Source: Azohydromonas australica DSM 1124
GTDB lineage: Bacteria; Pseudomonadota; Gammaproteobacteria; Burkholderiales; Burkholderiaceae_C
Reading direction: 5' to 3'
Assembly: GCF_000430725.1 (NCBI RefSeq)
Contig: NZ_AUMO01000023.1
Location: forward strand, 1-64,000
Length of the DNA: 64,000 bases
Shown here: positions 42,357-51,418 of the stretch, piece by piece
How positions within the stretch are numbered: position 1 is the stretch's first letter
How the letters are laid out: each line of letters starts with the position of its first letter
Made by a program: the position numbers and the translations under genes
Notes under the pieces: generated by a model
Database searches by the model: none
Told to the model about the DNA's origin: nothing
What the model saw: the letters and a program-made list of their open reading frames with translations, nothing else

Positions 42357-42638
42357 ATGGGCACGGATCCGCAGCTGGCCGCCTGGCGCCTGGCCCGCGC
42401 CGGCAAGTGGGACCGCTTCGAGCGCTTGCTGCGCCGCTCTGAAGCCGCACGCAACTTCATTCGGACACTGCCGTACCAGATGTACTTCGACGGCTACCAG
42501 CGCGCCGAGCACATCGCGCGAGTGATAGACGCCCAAGAAGCGGCAGCCTGTCCGGATAGTAAAGCGCAGGGAGAACCTGTCGGTACGGCAGACCTTTCCA
42601 TGGAAAAACCACTAAAGCATCTGCACCGCTTCTTCTGA
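42357..42638 (+). CDS. Hypothetical protein
   Basis: 93 residues: MGTDPQLAAWRLARAGKWDR, FERLLRRSEAARNFIRTLPY and QMYFDGYQRAEHIARVIDAQ, then an unstructured end. The first 60 residues look like a compact helical domain. AGGTGG lies six bases before the ATG. No family recognised. Last gene before the conjugation regulator, opposite strand, ending 18 bp from its stop. Confidence 0.5.
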   Translation: MGTDPQLAAWRLARAGKWDRFERLLRRSEAARNFIRTLPYQMYFDGYQRAEHIARVIDAQEAAACPDSKAQGEPVGTADLSMEKPLKHLHRFF

Positions 42639-42656
42639 CCGAAGTCCGCGGCGGTA

Positions 42657-43310
42657 TCAATGCTGCTCGGCCGGTCTGCTACGCGGCGGTATATCTTCCT
42701 TTGGTGGGGCAAGGGGCGCCTGCACCACCAGCCTTTGCACGGCCAGCATCGGATAGGCCCTGCTCTCCAGGGACGACACCACCAGCCAGTTTCCTGGTGC
42801 CCCGACAGCCACCAGTTGTGGTGGATATGCAGGGTCGACGATCTTGCCGAGCCACACCCGGCACGGCACACGAAGCGCGCCGCACACCAGCACGGCTTCC
42901 TGCAAACCGTCCCCTTCGCCAAGCTCCACCACGTCGGCCACGGACTCGGCGAAGTGCTGCGCCACCTTCGCGATGTCCTCCAGTGGCCAAGCCGCCTCGC
43001 CAGTCACCTTGCGGTGCGCCTGGCCGTAGCCGACGCTCAGGATCTCGCCAAGCAGAGATGAGTGTCGGTGCTTCGGAACTCCGTGACGATCGAGCAGCTG
43101 CTTGATGCACCGTGCGCCCATGGGCCACGGATGCGCATCCGATTCCGGCTTGTTCGCTGGGTTCTTGGTTGCAGACTCATCTGATTTCTTCTTCGCCGCC
43201 TTGGCAGGCCCCTTTTTCGCTGCCTTCCTGGCTAATGCCTTTTTCGTTGCAGTCTTGCCAGGTATCTTCTTCGTGGCAGAAGTAACAAGCGGTGTTTTCT
43301 TCGCAGGCAT
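42657..43310 (-). CDS. BetR-type regulator with histone H1-like lysine/alanine-rich tail
   Basis: A 217-residue protein. Residues 1-65 are lysine/alanine-rich with KKTP, KKIPGKTATKK and ARKAAKKGPAKAAKKK, like bacterial histone H1 (HctB) tails. Residues 75-145 match the BetR/XRE-like domain: CIKQLLDRHGVPKHRHSSLL, GEILSVGYGQAHRKVTGEAA and WPLEDIAKVAQHFAESVADV. The end (VVSSLESRAYPMLAVQRLVVQ) is beta-rich. AGGAG before the ATG supports the start. It faces the trbM-virB operon, with a candidate operator between them, so it may control conjugation genes. Confidence 0.75.
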   Translation of the reverse strand: MPAKKTPLVTSATKKIPGKTATKKALARKAAKKGPAKAAKKKSDESATKNPANKPESDAHPWPMGARCIKQLLDRHGVPKHRHSSLLGEILSVGYGQAHRKVTGEAAWPLEDIAKVAQHFAESVADVVELGEGDGLQEAVLVCGALRVPCRVWLGKIVDPAYPPQLVAVGAPGNWLVVSSLESRAYPMLAVQRLVVQAPLAPPKEDIPPRSRPAEQH

Positions 43311-43377
43311 GGCACTCCTGGGTAGGTCGCGCGCCATTGTGGCCAGCGGCCATAGGCCTGAGCTTCGCGTCACGACC

Positions 43378-43418
43378 TGTTGCAAGGTGCACAAGTACCC
43401 ACCATTGCAAGTTCAACA
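43378..43418. promoter_or_regulatory. Candidate operator between betR-like gene and conjugation operon
   Basis: An imperfect inverted repeat: TGTTGCAAGGTGCAC on the left and, read inverted, TGTTGAACTTGCAATGGTG on the right. It lies in the 183-bp divergent region. The TTGCA element also appears in the repeats inside parB. Weak evidence. Confidence 0.35.
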
Positions 43419-43493
43419 GGTTTGGAGTTTCATTTCCGCCAAGAAGAAAGACCTATTCAGATTTCCGTTCCGGATTTAGGAAGGGAGCGACGA

Positions 43494-44054
43494 ATGAACT
43501 GGTTTTTCTTCCAGGATGCAGTCCTGCGTCCTCGCACGGCCCTTGTTCTGGCTCTACTGGCTGTAGCAGCCCTACCGATCCCGGCTCACGCGTTGGACGG
43601 ATGCAAGGTGCTTCTGTGCATTGCGGGTTCATGGCAGACCATTCCCGAGTGCATTCCTGACGTGCGCGAGGCCCTTCGTCGCGCAGCGCGGGGCAAGCCC
43701 TGGCCGACCTGTGCCATGGCCGGTGGCGGCAGCAATACCGCCAGCGTCAACTTCACCTCCCCATCGACGGCTTGTCCGCCCCAGTACCTGGACGTGGTGA
43801 AGGACGAGTGCGGCCGCGTGCTGTCGAGCAGCTGCCGCATGGCAGGCAGCGTGGACATCGGCATGGGCGGCCAGTTGCTGATGCAGGTCTGGTTCACGGA
43901 TGGCACATGGACCTCCACGTGGTACAGGGACCAGGCCCGCACGATGTTCGGTGCCTGGATCGATCTCCGTTACGACAGTGACTACCTCGCCTGGCTCGCC
44001 ACGCAGCCGACGCCTGGCACGGAGTCGCCCACATGCGGCGCGGAGCTTTCCTGA
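43494..44054 (+). CDS. trbM: TrbM/KikA-family conjugal transfer protein
   Basis: A 186-residue secreted protein. Signal peptide PRTALVLALLAVAALPIPAHA, then the TrbM pattern LDGCKVLLCIAGSWQTIPECIPDVREALRR with paired cysteines. TrbM/MpfK proteins are periplasmic accessory factors of P-type conjugation systems. AAGGGAG before the ATG. First gene of the long operon; the stop overlaps the next start (TGATG). Confidence 0.75.
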   Translation: MNWFFFQDAVLRPRTALVLALLAVAALPIPAHALDGCKVLLCIAGSWQTIPECIPDVREALRRAARGKPWPTCAMAGGGSNTASVNFTSPSTACPPQYLDVVKDECGRVLSSSCRMAGSVDIGMGGQLLMQVWFTDGTWTSTWYRDQARTMFGAWIDLRYDSDYLAWLATQPTPGTESPTCGAELS

Positions 44055-44533
44055 TGGACCTGCTCGCCTCTATTGCCGCCTGCGCGCCCGACGTGCATCC
44101 GAAAACGATGTTGCGCCTGACGAGAGCCGAGTCCGCGCAGCAGCCGCTGGCGATTCACGTCAATGGCGCGCGCCTGCAGCGCCAGCCGCGCACGCTGGCC
44201 GAGGCCGTCGTGACGGCACGCTGGTTGCGCGCGCAAGGCTACAGCTTCGATGCCGGAGCCTGGCAGATCAACGTCAGGAACTGGCCTGCCCTGGGGCTCG
44301 ACGAGCGAACCGTGTTCGATGCGTGCCGCAATGCGGCAGCGGCACAGGCCGTCCTGATCGACTGCTTCAGACGCGCCCCCGGGCGCGATCCGCAAACGGC
44401 GTTGCGCCAGGCGTTGAGTTGCTACAACGCCGGCAACTTCAGAGGCGGCTTCTCCAACGACTATGTCTCGCGGGTCGTCGGAGCACCGGTTGCCGCCATG
44501 CCCACCGTTCCCTCCCCGCAGGAGTCGCCATGA
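44054..44533 (+). CDS. virB1: VirB1-like lytic transglycosylase
   Basis: A 159-residue protein with the transglycosylase layout: catalytic Glu in LRLTRAESAQQPLAIHVNGA, then AWQINVRNWPALGL and the substrate-groove motif LSCYNAGNF. It opens peptidoglycan for the secretion channel. No clear signal peptide is visible, so export may need another route or an alternative start. Overlaps trbM (TGATG) and virB2 (ATGA). Confidence 0.85.
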   Translation: MDLLASIAACAPDVHPKTMLRLTRAESAQQPLAIHVNGARLQRQPRTLAEAVVTARWLRAQGYSFDAGAWQINVRNWPALGLDERTVFDACRNAAAAQAVLIDCFRRAPGRDPQTALRQALSCYNAGNFRGGFSNDYVSRVVGAPVAAMPTVPSPQESP

Positions 44534-44832
44534 AACTCTCCTCCATTGCCCGGGCATCCAAGGACCATGCGCTGAAGTTGCAAGTGGCCGTCGTCATGGC
44601 GGCCCCGGGCCTGGCACACGCCGGCTTCGGCACCAAGGCGCTGGACGTCATCAACCAGGGCAGCACGCTGGCGCTGGCCGTTGGAGGCGGCATCTTCACC
44701 ATCTGCGCCGCCGCGGCGGGGTACCAGATGGCTGCCAACAAGGGCACTCGGCTCAGCGACGTGGCGCACCTCATCTGGGGCGGCGCCCTGGCCGGCAGCG
44801 CCGCGGCGCTCGGCGCCTACTTCATGGGTTGA
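44530..44832 (+). CDS. virB2: VirB2-like pilin
   Basis: A 100-residue protein with an N-terminal export segment ending near AAPGLAHAGFG and two hydrophobic helices (LALAVGGGIFTICAAAAGYQ and LIWGGALAGSAAALGAYFMG), the normal size and plan of VirB2/TrbC pilins. Probably cleaved after AHA. The TraX homologue downstream could modify its N-terminus. Confidence 0.85.
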   Translation: MKLSSIARASKDHALKLQVAVVMAAPGLAHAGFGTKALDVINQGSTLALAVGGGIFTICAAAAGYQMAANKGTRLSDVAHLIWGGALAGSAAALGAYFMG

Positions 44833-44848
44833 TCGGCCTGCGGCTGCC

Positions 44849-45187
44849 ATGGCAGAGCGCATCCACAAGGGCGCCACCCGGCCCGCCCTCATCAAGGGCA
44901 TCCCGTTGCTTCCGGCCATCTACCTGTCGCTGGGCGGCGCCATCCCAGCCATGTGGCTGTGGATCGTCGGCGCCGCGCTCAAGTGGCCCGTGCTGAACGT
45001 GTGCGCGGCCCTGGTCGTGGCGGCCGTGATCGCCGCGCTGCTGTGGCTGCGCCGCATCACGCGCAAGGACGACCAGCGCGTGCGCCAGTGGCTTATCGCC
45101 GCGCAGCTCACGCTGTGGTGCAGCAACCGGCGCCTGTGGGGCTGCCGTTCGTACTCGCCCATCGACTACCGCAAGCAGCGGCGCTGA
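44849..45187 (+). CDS. virB3: VirB3-like inner-membrane protein
   Basis: A 112-residue protein: HKGATRPALIKGIPLLPAIY, two hydrophobic helices (residues 20-65), then SPIDYRKQRR near the end, which resembles VirB3 'A.YNKR'-type ends. Sixteen bases after virB2 and three before virB4, the conserved order. Confidence 0.85.
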   Translation: MAERIHKGATRPALIKGIPLLPAIYLSLGGAIPAMWLWIVGAALKWPVLNVCAALVVAAVIAALLWLRRITRKDDQRVRQWLIAAQLTLWCSNRRLWGCRSYSPIDYRKQRR

Positions 45188-45190
45188 ACC

Positions 45191-47671
45191 ATGTTCCTGG
45201 ACTGGCTCAAGTTTCCCGGCTTCAAGCTGCCGCTGCCCTACCTGTGGCAGCGCGCCCGGCACGAGATGCCCGCCTCGGTGATGCTGCCCACCGGCAGCCT
45301 CGTGACGGAGCACGACGTGAAGTGCTCGGAAGGCTGGTACTTCCGCGTGCTGCGGCTCAGGAAGCCCGTGCCCTTCGAGACGGCCCAGCCGCACGTGGTG
45401 CTCGACCTGCACGAGACCAAGGCGCACCTGCTGGCCACGCTCAACGCCGAGGGCGAGATCGCCCTCAACGAGTACCAGTCGCAGCATTTTGCCTACGACC
45501 GCCTGGACCCCGTCGAGGGCGACGGCTATGCCGCCGAGCTCAACGACGACTACGACGCACACTTGGCGGCATCCCCCTTCCTGATGCGCGAGCATTTCAT
45601 CGTCATCGCCTTCCGACTGGAGCAGGAGGGATCCAGGCCCCGCACGGCTGACGACTTCGCCCGCATCCAGGCCGAGAGCGTGCACGTGCTCGACGGGCTC
45701 ACGCAGTCGGCGCTGGCCATGCTGCAGCCCTTCGAGCCGGTGCTGCTGGGCAGCTACTGGCGCGACGGCGTGCGCTTCTCGCAGGTGCTGGAGTTCCTGT
45801 CGCTGCTGGTCAACGGCCGCACGCAGCCCATGCGGCACACCCGCGCGCCGCTGTGTGCGCTGTTGCCCGCCGTGCGCGTGTCCGGGCGTGACGGCCTGGT
45901 GGAACTGCGCAGCCTGAACTGGGTGCGCTACGCCGCGATGCTCGGCATCAAGGAGTACATCGAGGAACCCGAGTGCGGGCTGCTCGACGCCGCGCTGTAC
46001 GTGCCGGTGGAGTGGCTCGACACCATCGCCGGCAGGTTCTACGACCGGCGCAGCGCGCTGGACGCGCTGCAGCGCCAGTACAGCCACCTGCTGTCCGCCG
46101 CCGACCGCTCCGAGAGCCAGATCGTCGAGCTGAAACTCGCCATGGACGACGTGCAGGCCGGCCGCTACAGGATGCTGCAGTTCTTCTACAACAAGGCCGT
46201 GTTCGGGGACACGCCCGAGCAGGCCCTGGCGGCCGCGGCGCGCGTGAAGGGGGCGATCAGCCGGGCCACCGGTCTGGAGATGGCGCAGGTGGACATGATC
46301 CCCGACGCTGCGTGGTGGTCCCAGGTGCCGACGAACTTCTGGCTGCAGCCGCGCGAGGCCGACCTGTCCTCGCGCGTGTTCGCCGCCATGGCGTGCACGC
46401 ACGGCTTCGCGAGCGGCAAGCGCGATGGCAACCCTTGGGGCCAGGCCGTGATCATCCTGATGACGGATTCCGGCCAGCCCTTCTACCTGAGCCTGCACTA
46501 GTCGCCCCGGGGCGAGGTCAACATCGGCCAGAAGTGGCCCGGCACGTTCGGCATCTACGGCAAGACCGGCACGGGCAAGACGACGATCCAGTGGGCCATC
46601 GCGGTGCTCTCGCGCCGCTGGAGCCCTCGGCCGCGAATCGTGGTGCTGGACAAGGACCGCAGCTGCGAGATCGCCGTGCGCGCGCTCGGGGGCACGTACC
46701 TGCAGATGCAGGTGGGCCAGCCCACGGGACTGCAGCCCTTCCAGCACACGCCCACCGAGGAGCGCGTCGCGGCCTGGATCAATCTGGTGCTCGCCTGCCT
46801 GTGGGACGCCACCATGCCGTTCCAGCCGGTGGAGCGCCAGCACATCGAGAACGCCGTGCGGGCCATGTCCCGCATGCCGGCGCACCTGCGCGGCATGACC
46901 ACGATCCGGCAGAACCTGCCCACGCGCGGTCCGCGCGAGGCGGGCAACAACATCTGGGACCGCATCGGGCGCTGGTGCCGCGGCGGCGTCCACGGCTGGG
47001 TGTTTGACGGTGCGGGCAGCGCGCTGCCGCCACCGGACCAGGCCGAGATCGTCGGCATCGACTACACCCGGTTCCTGGACCTGCCCGAGATCCGCGGCCC
47101 GGTGATGCTCGCGCTGCTGCAGTACTTCGCGGACGTGATCGGCGACGGACGCCGGCTCATGGCCTTCATCGTCGAGTTCTGGCGCGCGGTGCAGGACTCG
47201 CACATCGCAGCCTTCGCGGAGGACGCCGTGCGCACGATCCGCAAGAAGGGCGGGCTGCTGGCCTACGACACGCAGACCCCCGGCGAGGTGCTGGGCTCGG
47301 CCATCGGCCCGGCGCTGGCCAGCCAGACCTCCACGCTGCTGCTGCTGCCCGACACCCACCCCAGGCGCGAGCACTACATCGAAGGGCTAGGGCTCAACGA
47401 GCAGCAGTTCAACCTCTTGGCCAACCTCCACCACCGCGGCGGCCACCGATTCCTCGTGGTGCAGGGCGACCAGAGCGCCGTGTGCCAGTTCGACCTCTCA
47501 GACATGCAGCACCACCTGGCCGTGCTGTCGGCCGACACCGAGAAGCTCGCCGCCCTGGACCGAGCGCGTGCCGAGTGCGGCGACGACCCGAAGCGGTGGC
47601 TGCCCAGGCTACGGGAGCTCGTCCTTGGCGTGCAGCAGCCGCACGCCGCACGCCTTCGGAGGGCCGCGTGA
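45191..47671 (+). pseudogene. virB4: VirB4 ATPase gene interrupted by an in-frame amber codon
   Basis: An 826-codon frame. Codons 1-436 give the VirB4 N-domain (ending QAVIILMTDSGQPFYLSLH). Codon 437 is TAG (46499-46501); the same frame goes on as SPRGEVNIGQKWPGTFGIYG and GKTGTGKTT (Walker A, Lys463), IVVLDKDRSCEIAVRALGGT, VEFWRAVQDSHIA-type region, and KKGGLLAYDTQTPGEVLGSA. Without read-through the ATPase half is not made, except perhaps from an internal start. A single base change from CAG or GAG would explain it; sequencing error is also possible. VirB4 is essential for known VirB systems. Confidence 0.85.
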
Positions 47672-48075
47672 TGAAGCTTCGCCTGATCGTGCCCCTGGCC
47701 GCCGCGGTGGCCTTCTCCTGCGCCGATGCAGCAGCCATCGCAAACGAGGCGGTGCGCGAGATGCCGGGCGGTGCCCGGCGCGTGGAACTCCCGCCCGGGC
47801 CGAAATCGGATGACATCCGCAACACGCGCCTGCCTAACCGTTGGGGATCTAGCTTCAAAAGCAGCACGTACGTCATTGATACCAGTGACGGGCTGCGCGA
47901 GTGCCCGCTGCGCTGGATCACCCCGGACTGCCGCCCCTACCTGAAGGGACAGGACCGGCGCGGCCGCGCCTGGGTGCTCAAGACCGGCGGCCGGTGGCGC
48001 CTGTGCTCGCGCCCTGACACCGAGGCCAAGTGCGTGGACTACGACGGCCCCGCGCCGATGACCCTGCAGGACTGA
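47671..48075 (+). CDS. Secreted T4SS-operon protein of unknown function
   Basis: A 134-residue protein with signal peptide (LRLIVPLAAAVAFSCADAAA) and four cysteines in the mature part (ECPLRWITPDCRPYLKG, LCSRPDTEAKCVDY), probably two disulfides. Position between virB4 and virB6 is where small lipoproteins such as VirB7 can occur, but no lipobox is seen. Overlaps virB4 (TGATG), so it is an operon member. Confidence 0.65.
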   Translation: MKLRLIVPLAAAVAFSCADAAAIANEAVREMPGGARRVELPPGPKSDDIRNTRLPNRWGSSFKSSTYVIDTSDGLRECPLRWITPDCRPYLKGQDRRGRAWVLKTGGRWRLCSRPDTEAKCVDYDGPAPMTLQD

Positions 48076-48090
48076 CCCGAGGAGTTGTTA

Positions 48091-49092
48091 ATGATCGACT
48101 ACTACGGTGCGCAGGTGGACGCCGTGCTCGACAACTACGTTGCCGGCACGGTCGGCGGCGTGATGACGTGGGCCACGGCCGCCGGCGCCGCCCTCGTGAC
48201 CATCAAGGCCATCAAGCTGGCCTGGGCCATCGCGCGCAAGCAAGTGCCCGAGGCTTCGCAGACCATCGTTCACCAGTTGTTCATCCTGGCACTGATTGTT
48301 GGCATCGCCACCATCGCCAACGTGTACCGGACGGTCGTCATCGATGTGGCCCGCGACATGAGCGACGGCATGGTGACGATATTCATTCCGGCAGTCCCCG
48401 AAGCAGCAAACGCACAGACCGTATGGGATGCACTGCAGGCCTTTGACGACAAGGCAGTTCTCTTATTACTGCAGACGCTCAAAACCGCCGATCTTTCAAT
48501 GAAGGCCATTGCCGCCCTCTTCGGTGCGCTCCTCTTCTCCACCGGCACCGGCCTCTTTGAGGTGGTCGCCCTGGTAGCCGCCACCATGAGCCGCATGTGC
48601 CTGGCCTTCTGCCTGTGCCTGGGGCCGGCGGCCATCATGTGCCTCGTCCACGAGCAGTCCAAGCAGTACTTCTGGCAGTGGCTCGGGCTGCTGGTGTCGT
48701 CGGTCATCCTGACCTGGGTCGTCTTCTTCGTGCTTGGCGTGTCGCTCAACATCACGACCACGGTGGTGGACATGACGCTGCAGGACTTCGACAAGATCAA
48801 CATCGTCGCCGTCGCCTCCACCTACCTCATCATCACCGCCGCGCTGGCCGTGGTGCTGTACCAGGCGCCTTCGTGGGCCGCGGCCCTCTCCGGCGGTTCG
48901 CCGCTGCAGCTGGGCGCGCAAATGGTGCAGCAGATCGTCGTCGCCGCCCGCGTGGGCCGTGGCGGCAGCGCGCCGACGCCGAGCGCCGGTGCACCCAACA
49001 CGGTGCACCACGGCACGGGCCTGGCCACGCGCGCCGCGGCCGGGGCCCAGCACCTGTACCAGCGCATCGCGGCCCGGGGCCGCAACGGCTGA
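48091..49092 (+). CDS. virB6: VirB6/TrbL-family polytopic membrane protein
   Basis: A 333-residue protein with at least six hydrophobic segments (for example TWATAAGAALVTIKAIKLAW, FILALIVGIATIANVYRTVV, CLAFCLCLGPAAIMCLVHEQ, YFWQWLGLLVSSVILTWVVF). The conserved Trp-rich loop FWQWLG is typical of VirB6. The last 60 residues are polar and low-complexity. GAGGAG eight bases before the ATG. Forms the inner-membrane channel. Confidence 0.88.
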   Translation: MIDYYGAQVDAVLDNYVAGTVGGVMTWATAAGAALVTIKAIKLAWAIARKQVPEASQTIVHQLFILALIVGIATIANVYRTVVIDVARDMSDGMVTIFIPAVPEAANAQTVWDALQAFDDKAVLLLLQTLKTADLSMKAIAALFGALLFSTGTGLFEVVALVAATMSRMCLAFCLCLGPAAIMCLVHEQSKQYFWQWLGLLVSSVILTWVVFFVLGVSLNITTTVVDMTLQDFDKINIVAVASTYLIITAALAVVLYQAPSWAAALSGGSPLQLGAQMVQQIVVAARVGRGGSAPTPSAGAPNTVHHGTGLATRAAAGAQHLYQRIAARGRNG

Positions 49093-49109
49093 AACCGCAG
49101 GAGCGATCC

Positions 49110-49820
49110 ATGGCCACCACCAGGCGCTGCCTCGCCCGCGCCGCAGCCGCCGGCCTGCTCGCGCTGGCCGGCACCCCTGCGCTCCCGCAGGGCATACCGG
49201 TGTACGACAACGTTGCCAACCTCAACTTCCTGCAGCAGCTCCTGCACATGGTCGAGCAGCTGGGCAACCAGGTCGAGCAGATCCGGCAGATGCAGCTGCA
49301 CTACGACAGCATCACCGGCAACCGCGGCTTCGGCGGCATCTACCGCAACCGGGCACTCGACGACTACGTGCCGCTGGACGCCGTGCAGCGCACCAACGCC
49401 GTGGCCCTCGACGGCTACGCGGGCCTGAGCGCCGCGGCCAGGGCGCTGCGCGACGCGACCATGACCTACAACTGCCTGGACCAGCAGGGCCAGCGGCGCC
49501 TGGCCTGCCAGTCCACGCTGGCGCGGCCCTACGAGTCGCAGGCGCTGCTGCGGCAGGCCATCACGATCTCCAACAGCCGCATCGGCTACGTCAACGGCCT
49601 CATCGACGCCATCCGCCAGACCACCGATCCCAAGATGGTCAGCGAGCTCCAGGCCCGCATCGAGGGCGAGAACGCGCTGCTGGCGCATGAGACCACCCGC
49701 ATCCAGCTGCTGCAGCAGCAGCTCGAGAACGACCGCCAAGTCGAGCTGTCGCGGCTGCAGGAGCGCACCAACGCGAACCTCGACCTGCCCACCCGGCTGC
49801 CCGCGCTGGCGGCGCACTGA
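49110..49820 (+). CDS. virB5: VirB5-like minor pilus protein
   Basis: A 236-residue secreted protein: signal peptide AAAAGLLALAGTPALPQG, then the VirB5 helix pattern FLQQLLHMVEQLGNQVEQIR, MQLHYDSITGNRGFGGIY, and a Gln/Glu-rich coiled end (HETTRIQLLQQQLENDRQVE). VirB5 proteins cap the pilus. AGGAG precedes the start. Order virB6-virB5 is inverted relative to the Agrobacterium operon. Confidence 0.85.
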   Translation: MATTRRCLARAAAAGLLALAGTPALPQGIPVYDNVANLNFLQQLLHMVEQLGNQVEQIRQMQLHYDSITGNRGFGGIYRNRALDDYVPLDAVQRTNAVALDGYAGLSAAARALRDATMTYNCLDQQGQRRLACQSTLARPYESQALLRQAITISNSRIGYVNGLIDAIRQTTDPKMVSELQARIEGENALLAHETTRIQLLQQQLENDRQVELSRLQERTNANLDLPTRLPALAAH

Positions 49821-49835
49821 AAGGACCCCAGGCCC

Positions 49836-50570
49836 ATGGACACGCAACACCCAAGCCCGGTCGCCGCCGTGCAGCCGGGCGACACGCAGTGGGAAGCCAT
49901 CGTGCAGTCGCTCGTGGGGCGCTTCGAGCGGCGCCTGAACACCGTCATGGCCGCAGCCATCGTCGCCGTGGGCGCCGCCTATGCCGCGCCGCGCCTGTGG
50001 CCCGAGCCGCCCCGGCAGGTGCCGGTGGTCGTGGTGGTAGACCGGTACACGGGGGCCTCCATGGTGATGGAGAAGGCCGACGTCCGGAAGATCCCCGCCA
50101 AGGAACTGCTCGACATCCGCAACGCCCGCGACTTCGTGCGCGCGCGCGAGGGCTACTCCTGGGACCACCTGCAGGCCGATCACGACGCCGTGCAGCGCAT
50201 GAGCACCCCCGAGGTGTTCGCGGCGTACGACAGGCAGTTCGATGGTGACGCCGGTGTGCAGAAGGTGCGCAGGAACGCTGAGCTGCACCGCGTCAACATC
50301 ATCAGCGCGCGCCCGGCCGGCGGCGTGCCCGACGGCAGCGAGTCGATCGTCGTCACCTACGAGAAGACCGTCTCCTACAGCGGCCGGGCGCAGCCGCCGC
50401 AAACCACGCAGCACGTGGCTACGTTGCACTACGTGTACCGGCCCGAGGTGCCCATGGCGCCACAGGACCGGCAGGAGAACCCGCTGGGCTATGTCGTCAC
50501 GGCGTACCGCTCCGACCCCATCGTGACGGCCGCCACGCCTGCCGTCGGCGCGCAGGGGACGCAGCCGTGA
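49836..50570 (+). CDS. virB8: VirB8-like inner-membrane assembly protein
   Basis: A 244-residue bitopic protein: short cytoplasmic start, one helix (VMAAAIVAVGAAYAAPRLW), then an NTF2-like periplasmic domain with VVVVVDRYTGASMVMEKADV, ELLDIRNARDFVRAREGYSW and LGYVVTAYRSDP (the G-x-x-V-x-x-Y end). Starts 15 bp after virB5 and overlaps virB9 (GTGA). Confidence 0.9.
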   Translation: MDTQHPSPVAAVQPGDTQWEAIVQSLVGRFERRLNTVMAAAIVAVGAAYAAPRLWPEPPRQVPVVVVVDRYTGASMVMEKADVRKIPAKELLDIRNARDFVRAREGYSWDHLQADHDAVQRMSTPEVFAAYDRQFDGDAGVQKVRRNAELHRVNIISARPAGGVPDGSESIVVTYEKTVSYSGRAQPPQTTQHVATLHYVYRPEVPMAPQDRQENPLGYVVTAYRSDPIVTAATPAVGAQGTQP

Positions 50571-51418
50571 AGCGGCCCGCGGCACTGGCCGCCGTGCTGC
50601 TGGTGCAGGCGGCCACGGCGCAGCAGATCCGGGAGGTGGTCTACGACCCGATGCAGGTCATCCATGTGAGCGTCTCGCGCGGGGTGCCGACCCATGTGCA
50701 GTTCGAACCCGGCGAGGTGCTGGTGCTGGACCCGGCCACGGGCCTGGATTCCAACTGCACGCCGGAGTCGGCCTGGTGCATCGCGGCCGAGAAGGGCGGC
50801 AGCGACCTGATGGTCAAGCCCACCAGCGCCAGCTCGATGGCCAACGCCGTGGCGGTCAAGACCAACCGGCGCAGCTACAGCTTCAGCTTCGACCCGGTGC
50901 CCTCGCCGGCGCGGGCCGTGACGCGGCTGATCGTGCGCCCGCCGCCCGAGCCGCAGCCCGATGCGGCCGCGCAGCGTCTGGCCGCCGCAGCTGCCCTGGC
51001 ACCGCAGCCCGCGGAAGTGCTCGAGCGCCGGATGTCGGCCTGCCCGCGGGTGCTCAACAGCAGCTACAGCGTGGCCACCGGTCGCGGCAGCGGCGACATC
51101 GTGCCGAGGGCGGTGTTCGACGACGGGCGCTTCACGTACATGCAGTTCCCCGGCAACGCGCCGCTGCCCGTGCCCTTCGAGGTGCAGCCCGACGGCAGCG
51201 AGGCCGCCACCACGCCGACGACGGTGTGCGGCTTCTGGAGCGTGGACCGCGTGGTGCGCCGCCTGCGCCTGCGCCACGGCAGCGCCGTGGTGGAGCTCAC
51301 CAACGAGGCCTTCAACCTGGAGGGCCGAGCGCCGGTGGCCGGCAGCGGCATCGACGGCGTGGAGCGCCTGGTGCGCGATCCCAGGACCGGCCAGTTCAAG
51401 CAAGCGAGCCCCCAATGA
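50567..51418 (+). CDS. virB9: VirB9-like periplasmic core protein
   Basis: A 283-residue protein starting at GTG, with a short signal peptide (ALAAVLLVQAATAQQ). N-domain: IREVVYDPMQVIHVSVSRGV, PTHVQFEPGEVLV; C-domain: FDDGRFTYMQFPGNAPLPVP, which is the VirB9 'tyiqlP' region binding VirB7 and VirB10. Overlaps neighbours on both sides by 4 bp. Confidence 0.92.
   Translation: MKRPAALAAVLLVQAATAQQIREVVYDPMQVIHVSVSRGVPTHVQFEPGEVLVLDPATGLDSNCTPESAWCIAAEKGGSDLMVKPTSASSMANAVAVKTNRRSYSFSFDPVPSPARAVTRLIVRPPPEPQPDAAAQRLAAAAALAPQPAEVLERRMSACPRVLNSSYSVATGRGSGDIVPRAVFDDGRFTYMQFPGNAPLPVPFEVQPDGSEAATTPTTVCGFWSVDRVVRRLRLRHGSAVVELTNEAFNLEGRAPVAGSGIDGVERLVRDPRTGQFKQASPQ

Noticed and set aside
44822-47374. Minus-strand open frame of 850 codons opposite virB3-virB4
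   Set aside because: Shadow of conserved VirB genes; composition is His/Gln/Val/Leu/Arg repeats without domains.
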